Assembly: GCA_018262795.1 (NCBI GenBank)
Contig: JADFDM010000008.1
Coordinates: forward strand, 62,001-126,000
Reading direction: 5' to 3'
Length of the DNA stretch: 64,000 nt
DNA from: Sphingobacteriales bacterium
Lineage (GTDB): Bacteria; Bacteroidota; Bacteroidia; Chitinophagales; LD1
Part shown: positions 33,655 through 42,648 of the stretch, piece after piece
Layout of the letters: the number at the start of each line of letters is the position of its first letter
How positions within the stretch are numbered: the stretch's first letter is position 1
The notes under the pieces: model-generated
What the model saw: only the letters and a program-made list of their open reading frames with translations
Database searches by the model: none
What the model was told of the DNA's origin: nothing
Translations under genes and position numbers: made by a program

Positions 33655-36003
33655 CTAAATCTTCACATACTTCACCTTTACCCAAATGTCGCTGTTGCGG
33701 CCTTTGTCATCGGTGCAAGAAATCTTCACCGTGCCTTCTTCGGGAGTAAAGAAAATTTTCGTCCTCGCCTCTTCTTGCTTCAGAAATTTATTATTGATGT
33801 ACCAATAAACGGTCTTTACATCACTGGCTACTTCGCAACTCAACTGCAAGGGTTCGGGGTGATTTTTATCCAGCAGATATTCAGTGCCATTTACCGGAAA
33901 ACGAATATTAGGGCCTCCTTCGGTAAACACTCGTTCGCAAGCGGGGTTATGGCGCGGTACTTTTTCATACGCCAATCTGTGATCTTCAAAGTACGACTGC
34001 ATTTCGGGAGGAATAATTTTATACCACTTTTTTTTATAGCCGTTGAGTGGCAAGCAATTCTTGCAGTACGAAATCTGTTCATCGGCACTCACTGCTATTT
34101 GCTTCATATTATCGCAATACAGCGAAGGTGAAATGAGCGGAATAAAATAATCCATCACGGTGTGGGTGCAGAAATCATTGGGCAGCTTACCCGTTTCAGA
34201 ACAGACCAAGCGAATGCCGCACTCCTTAGGCATGTTGTACCAATCATTGGCAGAGTTATAATCAATGGTGTTGAAAATCTTAAACAGGAGAGGAGTGGCA
34301 ATACCGGCACCATTCAACTCCGGCACTCCCACGCCTGAGAAATTGCCGACCCACACGCCTATGGTGTAGTTCTTATTATAACCAATACTCCAAGCATCGC
34401 GCTTGCCGTAGCTGGTTCCCGTTTTCCAGGCAATGCGGGGAGTGTGCATACTCGCTTCCCAATTCACCGGCAGGTCAGGTCGGGCAATGCGCGAAAGAAT
34501 TTCAGTAATCATAAAGTTGGCCGAAGGCGAAAGAATACGCGCAGTATCGGGAGCGGAAGGTGGCGGCATGGTAGGGGCCAGTAGCGGTTTGTTCTCCTCT
34601 CTTTCAAAATATTTTGGTGGTTGAAAAAGCCCTTTATTGGCGAAGGCCGAATACAAACCTGTCATTTCCTCCAACGTAACTCCACAGCCACCGAGCACCA
34701 GCGAAAGACCGAGTTTTTTGCGGTCGGTATTGATTTGTTGAAATTGGCAATCAATCAGCTTGTTAATCATCGCTTCGGTGCCCAGCGCATTCAGCGATTT
34801 CACTGCGGGAATGTTCAGCGAATTCTCTAAGGCAAACTCCACCGTTACAAAGCCGTTGAATTTCGAGTCGTAGTTCTCCGGCTGATAGCCCTTAATATTC
34901 AGCGGCACATCTGTGAGCACCGTCTTCGGAGTCAAAATTCCCTGGTCGAAACAAAGGCCGTACACTAAAGGCTTGAGCGCACTACCCGGCTGCCGAATCG
35001 CATCGGCTCCATTCACTTGCCCGCCATCGGTCGCATCGTAAAAGTCTGCCGATCCGAGGTAGGTAATCACCTCATGGGTGCGGTTATCTATCACCACCAC
35101 TGAGGCATTGTGAATGCCCATGTTGGCAATACTCTTCGCATAATCGCTCACTAATTTCTCGGTCTTTAACTGCGTCTGCATTTGTAAGTAAGTGTGAATG
35201 ATATCTGAATGCGCCTCTTTCTTTAGCTTTAAAGCCAGATGAGGCGCCAGCTTCGGAGCTTCATGGCGAGTGGCATTCAGCGGCTCATCCATAGCATCGG
35301 CAATTTCCTTATGGTTGAAGAGATGATCTGCTTCAAAGCGCTTTAGCCATTTGTTGCGCTCCACTTCTATCTTATCATTATTAAAACCCAGCCGCAGTGA
35401 CGAGGGACGGTTAGGAATAATAGAAAGTGCGGTTACTTCCGCTAAGGAAAGATGGTCGGGATTTTTACCGAAGTATAATATCGAAGCGCTTTTGACACCT
35501 TCGATGTTGCTACCATACGGAACCATATTAAAATATAGTTGAAGGATTTCGTCCTTCGAATATTTCCATTCGAGTTGCAGCGCACGAAACATCTCCAGCA
35601 TTTTATGAAAGTAAGTTCGACTCTTGGGATCCAACATTCTCGCTACCTGCATGGTAATGGTAGAAGCTCCCGAAGTGCGCTTTAGGTGCAGCACATTCAT
35701 CCCCATTGCTCTGACCACCGCAAGGGGGTTAATGCCGAAGTGATAATAAAAATACTTGTCCTCCTTGTCTATCAGTGTTTTCTTGAGGGTAGGCGATATT
35801 TCTCCCAATTCTGTTTTCATCCGCCACTTATCATCAGGGGTCAAGAAGGCGTGAATCACTGCTCCCTTATTATCTAACACAATGGTAGAATATTGAATGC
35901 GATCGTGCAACGGAAAGCCCCAGTTCAGCGCTAAGAACATGCTGAATGCAAGCACACAACCTAACAACAAACGAGAAGAAAATTTCAGCAAACGATTTTT
36001 CAC
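33655..36003 (-). CDS. pbpC: Penicillin-binding protein 1C
   Basis: A 782-residue bifunctional peptidoglycan synthase, membrane-anchored by an N-terminal helix (about 10-28). The GT51 glycosyltransferase domain includes the catalytic-Glu block DKEDKYFYYHFGIN and GASTITMQ. The transpeptidase domain has the nucleophile Ser in RQPGSALKP (SxxK), SLN and KTGTS. The C-terminal ~95 residues (PNIRFPVNGTEYLL onward) match the PBP1C-specific C-terminal beta domain. The start is a GTG. The frequent alpha-2-macroglobulin partner of pbpC is not adjacent here. Confidence 0.93.
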   Translation of the reverse strand: MKNRLLKFSSRLLLGCVLAFSMFLALNWGFPLHDRIQYSTIVLDNKGAVIHAFLTPDDKWRMKTELGEISPTLKKTLIDKEDKYFYYHFGINPLAVVRAMGMNVLHLKRTSGASTITMQVARMLDPKSRTYFHKMLEMFRALQLEWKYSKDEILQLYFNMVPYGSNIEGVKSASILYFGKNPDHLSLAEVTALSIIPNRPSSLRLGFNNDKIEVERNKWLKRFEADHLFNHKEIADAMDEPLNATRHEAPKLAPHLALKLKKEAHSDIIHTYLQMQTQLKTEKLVSDYAKSIANMGIHNASVVVIDNRTHEVITYLGSADFYDATDGGQVNGADAIRQPGSALKPLVYGLCFDQGILTPKTVLTDVPLNIKGYQPENYDSKFNGFVTVEFALENSLNIPAVKSLNALGTEAMINKLIDCQFQQINTDRKKLGLSLVLGGCGVTLEEMTGLYSAFANKGLFQPPKYFEREENKPLLAPTMPPPSAPDTARILSPSANFMITEILSRIARPDLPVNWEASMHTPRIAWKTGTSYGKRDAWSIGYNKNYTIGVWVGNFSGVGVPELNGAGIATPLLFKIFNTIDYNSANDWYNMPKECGIRLVCSETGKLPNDFCTHTVMDYFIPLISPSLYCDNMKQIAVSADEQISYCKNCLPLNGYKKKWYKIIPPEMQSYFEDHRLAYEKVPRHNPACERVFTEGGPNIRFPVNGTEYLLDKNHPEPLQLSCEVASDVKTVYWYINNKFLKQEEARTKIFFTPEEGTVKISCTDDKGRNSDIWVKVKYVKI

Positions 36004-36464
36004 GCAGCAATGAAATTAAGAGATTCGATGTTTAGAGATAGCTTCAATGGCTGTAGAGTTTACGCCAGCACTGTTGCCAGTCATGCCAACGCTGCACCAT
36101 TCGGTCAAGCGAGCGCGATCCTTAAAGTACGGGGTTTGGCGATAGATGCGGACGAGCGGTAGGGGAGGAGGCAGAAATTTGAAAACGCACCATTAATGGA
36201 AATATCCTTAGACGCTTGGCTTAGGCTAAGGAGAGCTGAGTTAAGGGTTTTAGGAAGAGTCAATTCCTTTCTGTGGGATATCATTTACAGTCTGCAAGGG
36301 TTTGCTTATAGTTTAGCTAAGTTGAATGGATACAGTGGGGTGACCTAACTTTCTTCCTCTCCCTAAAAAACAGTTCCGATAAATCAAGAAACGTTAAATG
36401 AATGGAGGTGAAATGAACTCTCCGAAACTCTCTTGGTCATATCTCGAAACATAAACGAAAAGGT
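36004..36464. other. Intergenic spacer, no gene seen
   Basis: About 460 bases between the pbpC GTG and the small secreted protein gene. I find no convincing coding frame, tRNA or known ncRNA. A short inverted repeat CCTTAG...CTAAGG sits around 36208-36232. Promoters for the flanking divergent genes must be here, but no exact TAnnTTTG stands out. Confidence 0.45.
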
Positions 36465-36698
36465 ATGAAGAAGATGTTGATGATGTTTGTAGCGCTGATG
36501 ATTTCAGCAGGTGCATTTGCACAACCCGAGCCGAAAGATTTTAAGAAACCCGATAATCGGGGGAAAGAGTACCGTCAGGTGGACAGCCGAAATAAGAAAG
36601 ACGGATTTAAGTATCGTGAAAAAGAAAGATGGGAACAGCATCGTGGTAAACATGGGCAATGTCACCATCACAAAGGAAAGCGGGGTTACGGAAGGTAG
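36465..36698 (+). CDS. Small secreted basic protein, His/Lys/Arg-rich
   Basis: A 77-residue protein with a clear signal peptide (MKKMLMMFVALMISAGAFAQ, cleavage after AFA) and a mature part of about 57 residues that is extremely polar: Lys, Arg, Asp, Glu, and a terminal GQCHHHKGKRGYGR. No fold is evident and it is probably disordered or metal-binding via the His cluster and single Cys. A terminator follows directly. Confidence 0.7.
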   Translation: MKKMLMMFVALMISAGAFAQPEPKDFKKPDNRGKEYRQVDSRNKKDGFKYREKERWEQHRGKHGQCHHHKGKRGYGR

Positions 36699-36703
36699 AA
36701 GAA

Positions 36704-36737
36704 GAAAGGCAGCCGAGAAGGTTGCCTTTACTTTTTT
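36704..36737. terminator. Bidirectional hairpin terminator
   Basis: AAAGGCAGCC (36705-36714) pairs with GGTTGCCTTT (36720-36729), one G-T pair, loop of five, followed by a T-run on the plus strand. It serves the small secreted protein gene and overlaps the last codons of the convergent flippase gene. Confidence 0.75.
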
Positions 36738-38023
36738 GCAGAAACTAATTGCTCTAATATTTGCTGAAAGGTAATCCGCAAAGAGGCAAGGTTTAAGTAA
36801 TCACTTAGAGGAATGCGATGGTCAAGGCTAAACATCGCAGCCAATGAAATGCCCGCCACACAAAACGAGAGAGTTGCAGCTAAGCCCGCTCCACTCATCA
36901 CATATTGGGGAATCAATAAATGACTGAACAATAGGAGTGAAATGACCCCTATCACATTGGAGATGAGCAACGGCTTGTAATGGCCCGTACCGTAATAAAA
37001 ACTGCTGATGATAATCCACAGATTATAGACCAAAATGCCGGGGAATAGAAAGCGGATGCTGTGCCGCACATCGCGAAAGCCGTGCCCGAACACGGTGGCA
37101 TATACTTCGGAAGGAACGAACCACAACAGCAAAAGGGCAGCCGCGCTTAGCACTAAACCTACTTGCAGCAGGCGAACCGTTCGCTTGGCTTCTTTTTGAA
37201 GTTTATCGGAATGACTGATGTTGACGTAATGAATGGTGGAGATGCTGCGCGGAATAATCCATACGGCTTCGAGAATGAAAATGCCGGTGGAGTAAATTCC
37301 TAAATACCGATTCCCTTGCTGTAACCCCAACTGAAAGAAATAGAAACGCAGGTTTAGCAGTTGCAGAATTTCGACTGTTTGATACACGGCTCCTTTGCGG
37401 AAGAGGCTCCACAATTCGCTGCTTAGGAAGGAGTCGGTAAAACTTGCTGTGAAAAGATGTTCGCGTATCAAATAGCCACCTACGATGATGGTAATGCCAA
37501 GCGAAATTAGGGTGGCGTATATAAAACCAAATGCGTTGTTGATGTTGAACAGGTAAAAGCAGATAATCACGCCAATGGTTTGTAGTAGCAGCGGAAGCAG
37601 TGCCAAACGATTAGCGGTATAAAATTGTTTCTTCCCCAAGAAAATGGATTGGTGAATACCGACTATGGAAGAAAGAAGGCCGATGATGGTTACGGGAAGA
37701 ATAATGTTATCGGGAAGAATATGACTGAAATGCAGAACAAGGAAGGCGATCACAGAAACAAATAATGCCCATACATAAGCCGGAATGAGGAGCAGTTCTA
37801 ATTTGCTGCGCGGCATCACATATACCAATACCTGCCCGCCAAGTATGTTGCTGAAAAAGAGGATGAACCAATAGGTAGTGATCAGCAAGGTCACATCGCC
37901 CTTTACCACCGGCCCGGCATGACGGGCAATCACGAGGGTGATAATGAAGTTGAGGAAAGTGGAAGTTCCCCGAGTAAGAATAGTGCTGATGACGTACCGC
38001 TGCAATTCGAATCTTTGAAGCAA
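36728..38023 (-). CDS. Polysaccharide flippase-like membrane protein (Wzx/MATE-like)
   Basis: A 431-residue protein with about 12 hydrophobic helices and short loops. The N-terminal VISTILTRGTSTFLNFIITLVIARHAG region has the look of the oligosaccharide flippase (Wzx/PST) family: Arg-Gly after helix 1 and a small-residue-rich second helix ending ARHAGP. It would move lipid-linked glycans across the inner membrane. The start is a TTG, the only start near the helix boundary. It is divergent from another polytopic protein 40 bases away, which may belong to the same pathway. Confidence 0.78.
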   Translation of the reverse strand: MLQRFELQRYVISTILTRGTSTFLNFIITLVIARHAGPVVKGDVTLLITTYWFILFFSNILGGQVLVYVMPRSKLELLLIPAYVWALFVSVIAFLVLHFSHILPDNIILPVTIIGLLSSIVGIHQSIFLGKKQFYTANRLALLPLLLQTIGVIICFYLFNINNAFGFIYATLISLGITIIVGGYLIREHLFTASFTDSFLSSELWSLFRKGAVYQTVEILQLLNLRFYFFQLGLQQGNRYLGIYSTGIFILEAVWIIPRSISTIHYVNISHSDKLQKEAKRTVRLLQVGLVLSAAALLLLWFVPSEVYATVFGHGFRDVRHSIRFLFPGILVYNLWIIISSFYYGTGHYKPLLISNVIGVISLLLFSHLLIPQYVMSGAGLAATLSFCVAGISLAAMFSLDHRIPLSDYLNLASLRITFQQILEQLVSAKK

Positions 38024-38063
38024 ATTAAGAACCTTTGAAAGATTTTATGACTTTAGAGTTTCT

Positions 38064-39362
38064 ATGATGGCTCTTGTTCAGGTGGTGTTGTTTCTGGTTT
38101 ACCTGCTTATTTTCCTTCGAATTATTCACCGTTGGAATTTTTTTCGGTTGGAAGGAATCAGCCCTTGGCTGCTGGTAACGGCCTTTCTTTTAAAGGTTAT
38201 CGGAGGAATCAGCCTGATTGCCGTTTATACTTATTATTACACCGATCCGGCTAAGGCAGATGTGTATCGTTACTTCAACGATAGCCTCCTTATCTCTGAT
38301 GTGTTGTGGAAGAATCCATTGGCCTGGCTCAAAATAATGAGTGGAATTGGCATAAATGAACCGAGCACCTTTCACTATCTGTTGCACACTCAATATTTCA
38401 GCCATCCCACGCAGGATATGGTAACGGACAATACCTTTATTATCCGCTTGCATGTGTTGCTTAATTACCTAACTGCAAGTAATATTTACCTAAACACTTT
38501 ACTCATGAACATGGCTGCTTTTATCGGATTGACCGCCTTGCTCAAATCACTCCTTCCATTTTTTCAGGAGCGGCCCATACTGCCTGTACTCGCTTTGTTT
38601 TTTATTCCTTCTGTCGTATTCTGGGGTTCGGGGCCATTAAAGGAGCAACTGTTGTTTGCTTTTATAGGAGCTTATGTTTTCCTGCTTTCAACTGCCATAG
38701 AAAGGAAGGCATTCTATCGCTATTCTCTTGCTGCGTTGGTGCTGCTGTTGGCGTTTGCCGTAAAGCCACCTATTGCGGTATTACTTTTTCTCAGTTCATT
38801 TTTTCTACCCATGGCAAATCTCTACAAGGTGAAACGATTTTTGGCGCTGGTGTTTGTACTGAGCTTCGTGCTCATTGCCGCTTTCTGGTTTGGCTGGCAA
38901 TATAAAGTCTGTGCGTTGTTGACGGATAAGCACAATGAATTTGTCCATCTCGCTTTGGCTGAAAATTCTGGAAGTTTAATAAATGCAGAGCTGTTGAATG
39001 GCTCCTGTTTCGCTTTGCTGCGAATAGTTCCCAAAAGTTTTCTGGACGCATTTGCGGGGCCTTATCTATGGCAGGGAGGCTCGCTCTTTCAAATGTTGTT
39101 TTCGCTGCAAAACACTTTTCTTCTGTTCTTGTTGGCTTATCTGCTGTTCCATTTTTTTCGGTTTCCTATGCTAAGGAGTCAACGATTGATAATTGCCTTT
39201 TGTTTTTGCTTTGCCTTCAGCAATTATCTTTTAATAGGGATTACAGTTCCCGTGATGGGAGCCATCGTTCATTATCGAATTATTGCAGAGCCATTTTTAT
39301 TGTTAGCTGTCCTTTTACTAACGAACATTCCATCCGGCACATTCATAAAAAAGCCCCGATAA
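38064..39362 (+). CDS. Polytopic membrane protein, possibly glycan polymerase or GT-C-like
   Basis: A 432-residue protein with about 10-12 hydrophobic helices. The first extracytoplasmic loop contains TDPAKADVYRYFNDS, where acidic residues recall the Asp/Glu of GT-C glycosyltransferases and O-antigen polymerases. I do not recognise a named family. Divergent transcription with a flippase-like gene supports a role in surface glycan assembly, by inference only. The stop codon lies inside the terminator stem. Confidence 0.7.
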   Translation: MMALVQVVLFLVYLLIFLRIIHRWNFFRLEGISPWLLVTAFLLKVIGGISLIAVYTYYYTDPAKADVYRYFNDSLLISDVLWKNPLAWLKIMSGIGINEPSTFHYLLHTQYFSHPTQDMVTDNTFIIRLHVLLNYLTASNIYLNTLLMNMAAFIGLTALLKSLLPFFQERPILPVLALFFIPSVVFWGSGPLKEQLLFAFIGAYVFLLSTAIERKAFYRYSLAALVLLLAFAVKPPIAVLLFLSSFFLPMANLYKVKRFLALVFVLSFVLIAAFWFGWQYKVCALLTDKHNEFVHLALAENSGSLINAELLNGSCFALLRIVPKSFLDAFAGPYLWQGGSLFQMLFSLQNTFLLFLLAYLLFHFFRFPMLRSQRLIIAFCFCFAFSNYLLIGITVPVMGAIVHYRIIAEPFLLLAVLLLTNIPSGTFIKKPR

Positions 39363-39377
39363 ATTACCGAGGCTTTT
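39347..39377. terminator. Bidirectional hairpin terminator
   Basis: AAAAAAGCC and GGCTTTTT pair with an inner CG/CG pair around an AT-rich loop. T-runs are available on both strands. It sits between the convergent polytopic protein and HtrA genes and includes the plus-strand stop codon. Confidence 0.75.
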
Positions 39378-39403
39378 TCCGTTTGCGTTACGCTACACTC
39401 TTT

Positions 39404-40900
39404 TTACATTCTGAAAGCATACAAGTAACTCATAGGTCGGTTGGGGTAAATTCCTTCTACCATCACCTTCCCTGATTTGTTCTGCAATATGTTTACGAAA
39501 TCCTGCACATTGTTTACCGGTTGGTCGTCAATCTGAGTAATAATAAATCCTTTGTGGATGTCAGTAAACTCACTCAACTTTCCATCCTTCAAGTCAGCCA
39601 CTCTTACTCCTCCATTGATTCCATACTTGCGTAAATCAGTGGGAGAAAGATCTTCTACTTTCACCCCTAAAGCATTTAGAATGTCCTTGTTGTTATCAAC
39701 CGATGCCGTAGTATTATACTTGTTTTTCAGCGTAATGGTAGAAGTTAACTTCTTGCCATCGCGGATATACTCTATGTTCAGCTTGTCGCCAGGGCTATAC
39801 TTAGCTACTTGCTCTTGCAGTTCTGGGGAAGAGTTCACCGAGATATTGTTAATCTTGGTGATCACATCTTTATTTTTCAATCCTCCTTCTTCGGCTGCCG
39901 ACCCCTTGTTCACATTCTCCACATAAACCCCAAGTGGTTTATCAAAGCCTACTGCCTTTGCCGTTTCGCCATCCATAGTGCGAATGCTCACTCCTAAGAA
40001 TCCGCGCTGCGAAACTCCGAATTTCTCAAGATCAAGAATCACTTTTTTTACAATGTTGGAAGGAACCGCAAAGGAGTATCCGGCATAAGATCCGGTGGGA
40101 GATGCGATGGCAGTATTAATACCCACCAGTTCGCCACTGGCATTTACTAAAGCGCCTCCGCTATTACCCGGATTCACTGCTGCATCAGTTTGTATAAAAG
40201 ATTCAATAGCGGTGTTAGTGCCTTTGCTCACATCATTTTCAAGCAGGTTAATGTTTCTTCCTTTTGCACTGATAATTCCTGCTGTAACGGTAGAGGCCAA
40301 GTTAAACGGATTGCCAACCGCCAGCACCCATTCTCCCACTAAGGCCGAATCGGAGTTGGCAAAGTTGATGGCGGGCAAGCCTTTCTCGTCAATCTTCACC
40401 AAAGCAAGATCTGTGTCTTTATCGCGGCCAACCACTTTTGCTTTGTACGTTTTGTTGTTGTTCAACACCACTTCAATTTCATCGGCATTTTCTACCACGT
40501 GATTATTGGTAACAATGTATCCGTCCTCCGACACAATTACCCCTGAGCCGGTGGCTACTTGCGGCTGATTGTTATATGGGTTAGGGCCGTGGAAGAAGTA
40601 GTAGAAGTCATCTCCAAATAAATTCTTAAACGGATCCTGACCACCATAAGAGGATTGCTTTTCAGGTTTGAAAGTGGATTTAATGTGCACCACCGTGGGA
40701 GTAGTGAGAGAAGCCGCATAGCGGAAATCAATGGGCTGCGTTGCTGTTTTTGAAACTTCGTAGGCAGCTAATTTTCCCGGAGTTTGCTCTACAATATTTA
40801 CTTCCTGTTTGTTCAGCCCGAAATAATTATATACTCCTATGGCTGCAAATGCGCTCACAAATGCAACGAGCGCGGTGGTAACTGTTTTTCTGAGTGCCAT
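39404..40900 (-). CDS. Periplasmic Do/DegP-type serine protease (HtrA family)
   Basis: A 498-residue periplasmic quality-control protease. It has an N-terminal hydrophobic helix (about 8-27) as signal or anchor, and a trypsin-like domain with the full triad H134 (TNNHVV), D164 (KDTDLALVK) and S247 (GNSGGAL). A PDZ domain of about 90 residues follows near 290-385 (RGFLGVSIR ...). A second, shorter PDZ-like domain ends the protein. Two PDZ domains are the DegP/DegQ arrangement. The gene is monocistronic and divergent from dapF. Confidence 0.93.
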   Translation of the reverse strand: MALRKTVTTALVAFVSAFAAIGVYNYFGLNKQEVNIVEQTPGKLAAYEVSKTATQPIDFRYAASLTTPTVVHIKSTFKPEKQSSYGGQDPFKNLFGDDFYYFFHGPNPYNNQPQVATGSGVIVSEDGYIVTNNHVVENADEIEVVLNNNKTYKAKVVGRDKDTDLALVKIDEKGLPAINFANSDSALVGEWVLAVGNPFNLASTVTAGIISAKGRNINLLENDVSKGTNTAIESFIQTDAAVNPGNSGGALVNASGELVGINTAIASPTGSYAGYSFAVPSNIVKKVILDLEKFGVSQRGFLGVSIRTMDGETAKAVGFDKPLGVYVENVNKGSAAEEGGLKNKDVITKINNISVNSSPELQEQVAKYSPGDKLNIEYIRDGKKLTSTITLKNKYNTTASVDNNKDILNALGVKVEDLSPTDLRKYGINGGVRVADLKDGKLSEFTDIHKGFIITQIDDQPVNNVQDFVNILQNKSGKVMVEGIYPNRPMSYLYAFRM

Positions 40901-40941
40901 ATTCTTTAATTTTTAGTTTTGCGAATTAACGTTTAACAGAA

Positions 40942-40949
40942 CAAAGGTA
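40942..40949 (-). promoter_or_regulatory. -7 promoter element for the HtrA gene
   Basis: On the minus strand TACCTTTG matches TAnnTTTG exactly, 41 bases before the ATG. No standard -33 TTTG. No heat-shock-type operator recognised. Confidence 0.5.
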
Positions 40950-41015
40950 TTTTATGGAAATCGTTTTTTACTACTTATAATAACTTCAATTAACCTGTTT
41001 TAACAGCAACTTTTA

Positions 41016-41804
41016 ATGACCGTTAATTTCAAAAAATACCAAGGTACCGGCAACGATTTCATTATGATAGATAATCGTGCATATGGTTTAAACAAAAACC
41101 AAACCGAACTGATAAAGCGACTTTGTGACAGACGATTTGGCATTGGTGCAGACGGTTTGATATTGCTAAATGAAAAACCGGGATATGATTTTGAGATGGT
41201 GTATTTCAATAGTGATGGTAACGAAAGTACGATGTGCGGCAATGGAGGCCGATGTATCATTCAGTTTGCCCGCCATTTGGAGTTGATTCAGGACACTTGT
41301 TGTTTTATGGCCATAGATGGAGCACACGAAGGCCGTTTTACCGAAAGTGGAAACGTGTCACTAAAGATGAATGATGTGCGGTTTATTGAAAGCTATAACG
41401 ATGATTTTGTGTTGAACACCGGATCTCCTCATTACGTCACCTTTGTAAAGGATGCAGCAAGTATTCGGGTCGTGGATCAAGCTCGTGAAATTCGTTACTC
41501 CACCCGTTTTGAAAAAGAGGGGATCAACGTAAACTTTGTAGAGAAAAAGAATGAGCATGAAATTTTTGTAAGAACGTACGAAAGGGGAGTAGAGGCAGAA
41601 ACACTTTCCTGTGGCACCGGAGTAGTAGCAGCTTCGTTGAGCTTTGCTTTTAAAAATAATCTATCGTTTCGTTCAGTTAACGTGCTCACTTTAGGTGGAT
41701 CGCTCGAGGTAACATTCGAATCGGAGGAAGAAGGGTTCAAAAATATTTTCCTGATAGGGGCTGCTGAAAAAGTTTTTCAGGGCACCATTGAAATCGGTAT
41801 ATGA
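41016..41804 (+). CDS. dapF: Diaminopimelate epimerase
   Basis: A 262-residue PLP-independent epimerase making meso-diaminopimelate for lysine and peptidoglycan. Both catalytic cysteines are present in their motifs: C74 in TMCGNGGRC and C199 in LSCGTGVVA. The N-terminal FKKYQGTGNDFI block is diagnostic. Its stop overlaps the start of the GNAT gene by four bases (ATGA), so the two are co-translated. Confidence 0.96.
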   Translation: MTVNFKKYQGTGNDFIMIDNRAYGLNKNQTELIKRLCDRRFGIGADGLILLNEKPGYDFEMVYFNSDGNESTMCGNGGRCIIQFARHLELIQDTCCFMAIDGAHEGRFTESGNVSLKMNDVRFIESYNDDFVLNTGSPHYVTFVKDAASIRVVDQAREIRYSTRFEKEGINVNFVEKKNEHEIFVRTYERGVEAETLSCGTGVVAASLSFAFKNNLSFRSVNVLTLGGSLEVTFESEEEGFKNIFLIGAAEKVFQGTIEIGI

Positions 41805-42559
41805 TTTTCTTTTCTGAACAGGAATCCCAACTTTTTAAGGTTCGCTTTGGCCGTTATGAAGGCATTCTCGAATCACTTTCCGAATTAAGAAGTGAAATCA
41901 TTTCAGCTAAGTATGATTTTGTTCGCATCAAGCTAAAAGACCCAGGCAATAATTTGTTTGTTAGACTTCATGAGTTGAACTTTCCGTTTCAGTTATTGGA
42001 TATTCACCGTTTTTACTCACGCGATTTTCAGGAATTTCCTGCGAGCAAGCCCACTAACTCACCGGTGCATTTGATCAGACATGAGGGAAGCTTAAGTGAA
42101 GAAATTAAGCACATGGTGCTGCAAACTTTTGATGAGCACCCCATGGGCTTTTTTACCAATGAGGTAGTAGAAAAATATTTCCCGGTGTCGCTTCAACTTC
42201 AAAATGTTGCGGAGTATATCGCTACTCACCATTGCCACACAATAAACCCGGGAAAACAAAGCTGGCTGATCAAAGTAAATGATGAAATGGCCGGTTGTAG
42301 CTCTACCGTTTTTTTGGGGGACGAAGCTTATACTACTTACATTGGATTGTTACCGCAGTACCGCAAGAAAAGTATTTATGCAGAGGTAATTGCCGCGATG
42401 CAATATGAGATAGAACAAAGCGGTGCCCGCTATTGCACCGGTTCGGCTCGGCTTCATAATCTGTCCAGCCAAAGCGTGTTTGAGCGGCAAGGAGAGAAAT
42501 ATATCCGACATGATTATGTGCTGATGCTGATGCCACTGCTAAACATTGGGGTGCAGTAG
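41801..42559 (+). CDS. GNAT-family N-acetyltransferase
   Basis: A 252-residue two-part protein. The N-terminal half (1-105) resembles the substrate-binding half of dTDP-fucosamine acetyltransferase-like proteins. The C-terminal GNAT domain has 'YIGLLPQYRKKSIYAEVIAAM', where YRKKSIY stands in for the R/QxxGxG/A acetyl-CoA loop with Gly replaced by Lys-Ser, and a late NLSSQSVFERQG that is the usual N...S...G motif. The substrate is unknown. Co-translation with dapF might point to an amino-acid or cell-wall precursor, but that is weak evidence. Confidence 0.8.
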   Translation: MIFFSEQESQLFKVRFGRYEGILESLSELRSEIISAKYDFVRIKLKDPGNNLFVRLHELNFPFQLLDIHRFYSRDFQEFPASKPTNSPVHLIRHEGSLSEEIKHMVLQTFDEHPMGFFTNEVVEKYFPVSLQLQNVAEYIATHHCHTINPGKQSWLIKVNDEMAGCSSTVFLGDEAYTTYIGLLPQYRKKSIYAEVIAAMQYEIEQSGARYCTGSARLHNLSSQSVFERQGEKYIRHDYVLMLMPLLNIGVQ

Positions 42560-42648
42560 CTTTCTCATAATTTTTGTAACTATCTTTTGTCCTTTTGATT
42601 ATAGAACTAATTTAGCGCGCTTTTAAAATTCACATTCAGTAATGGACG

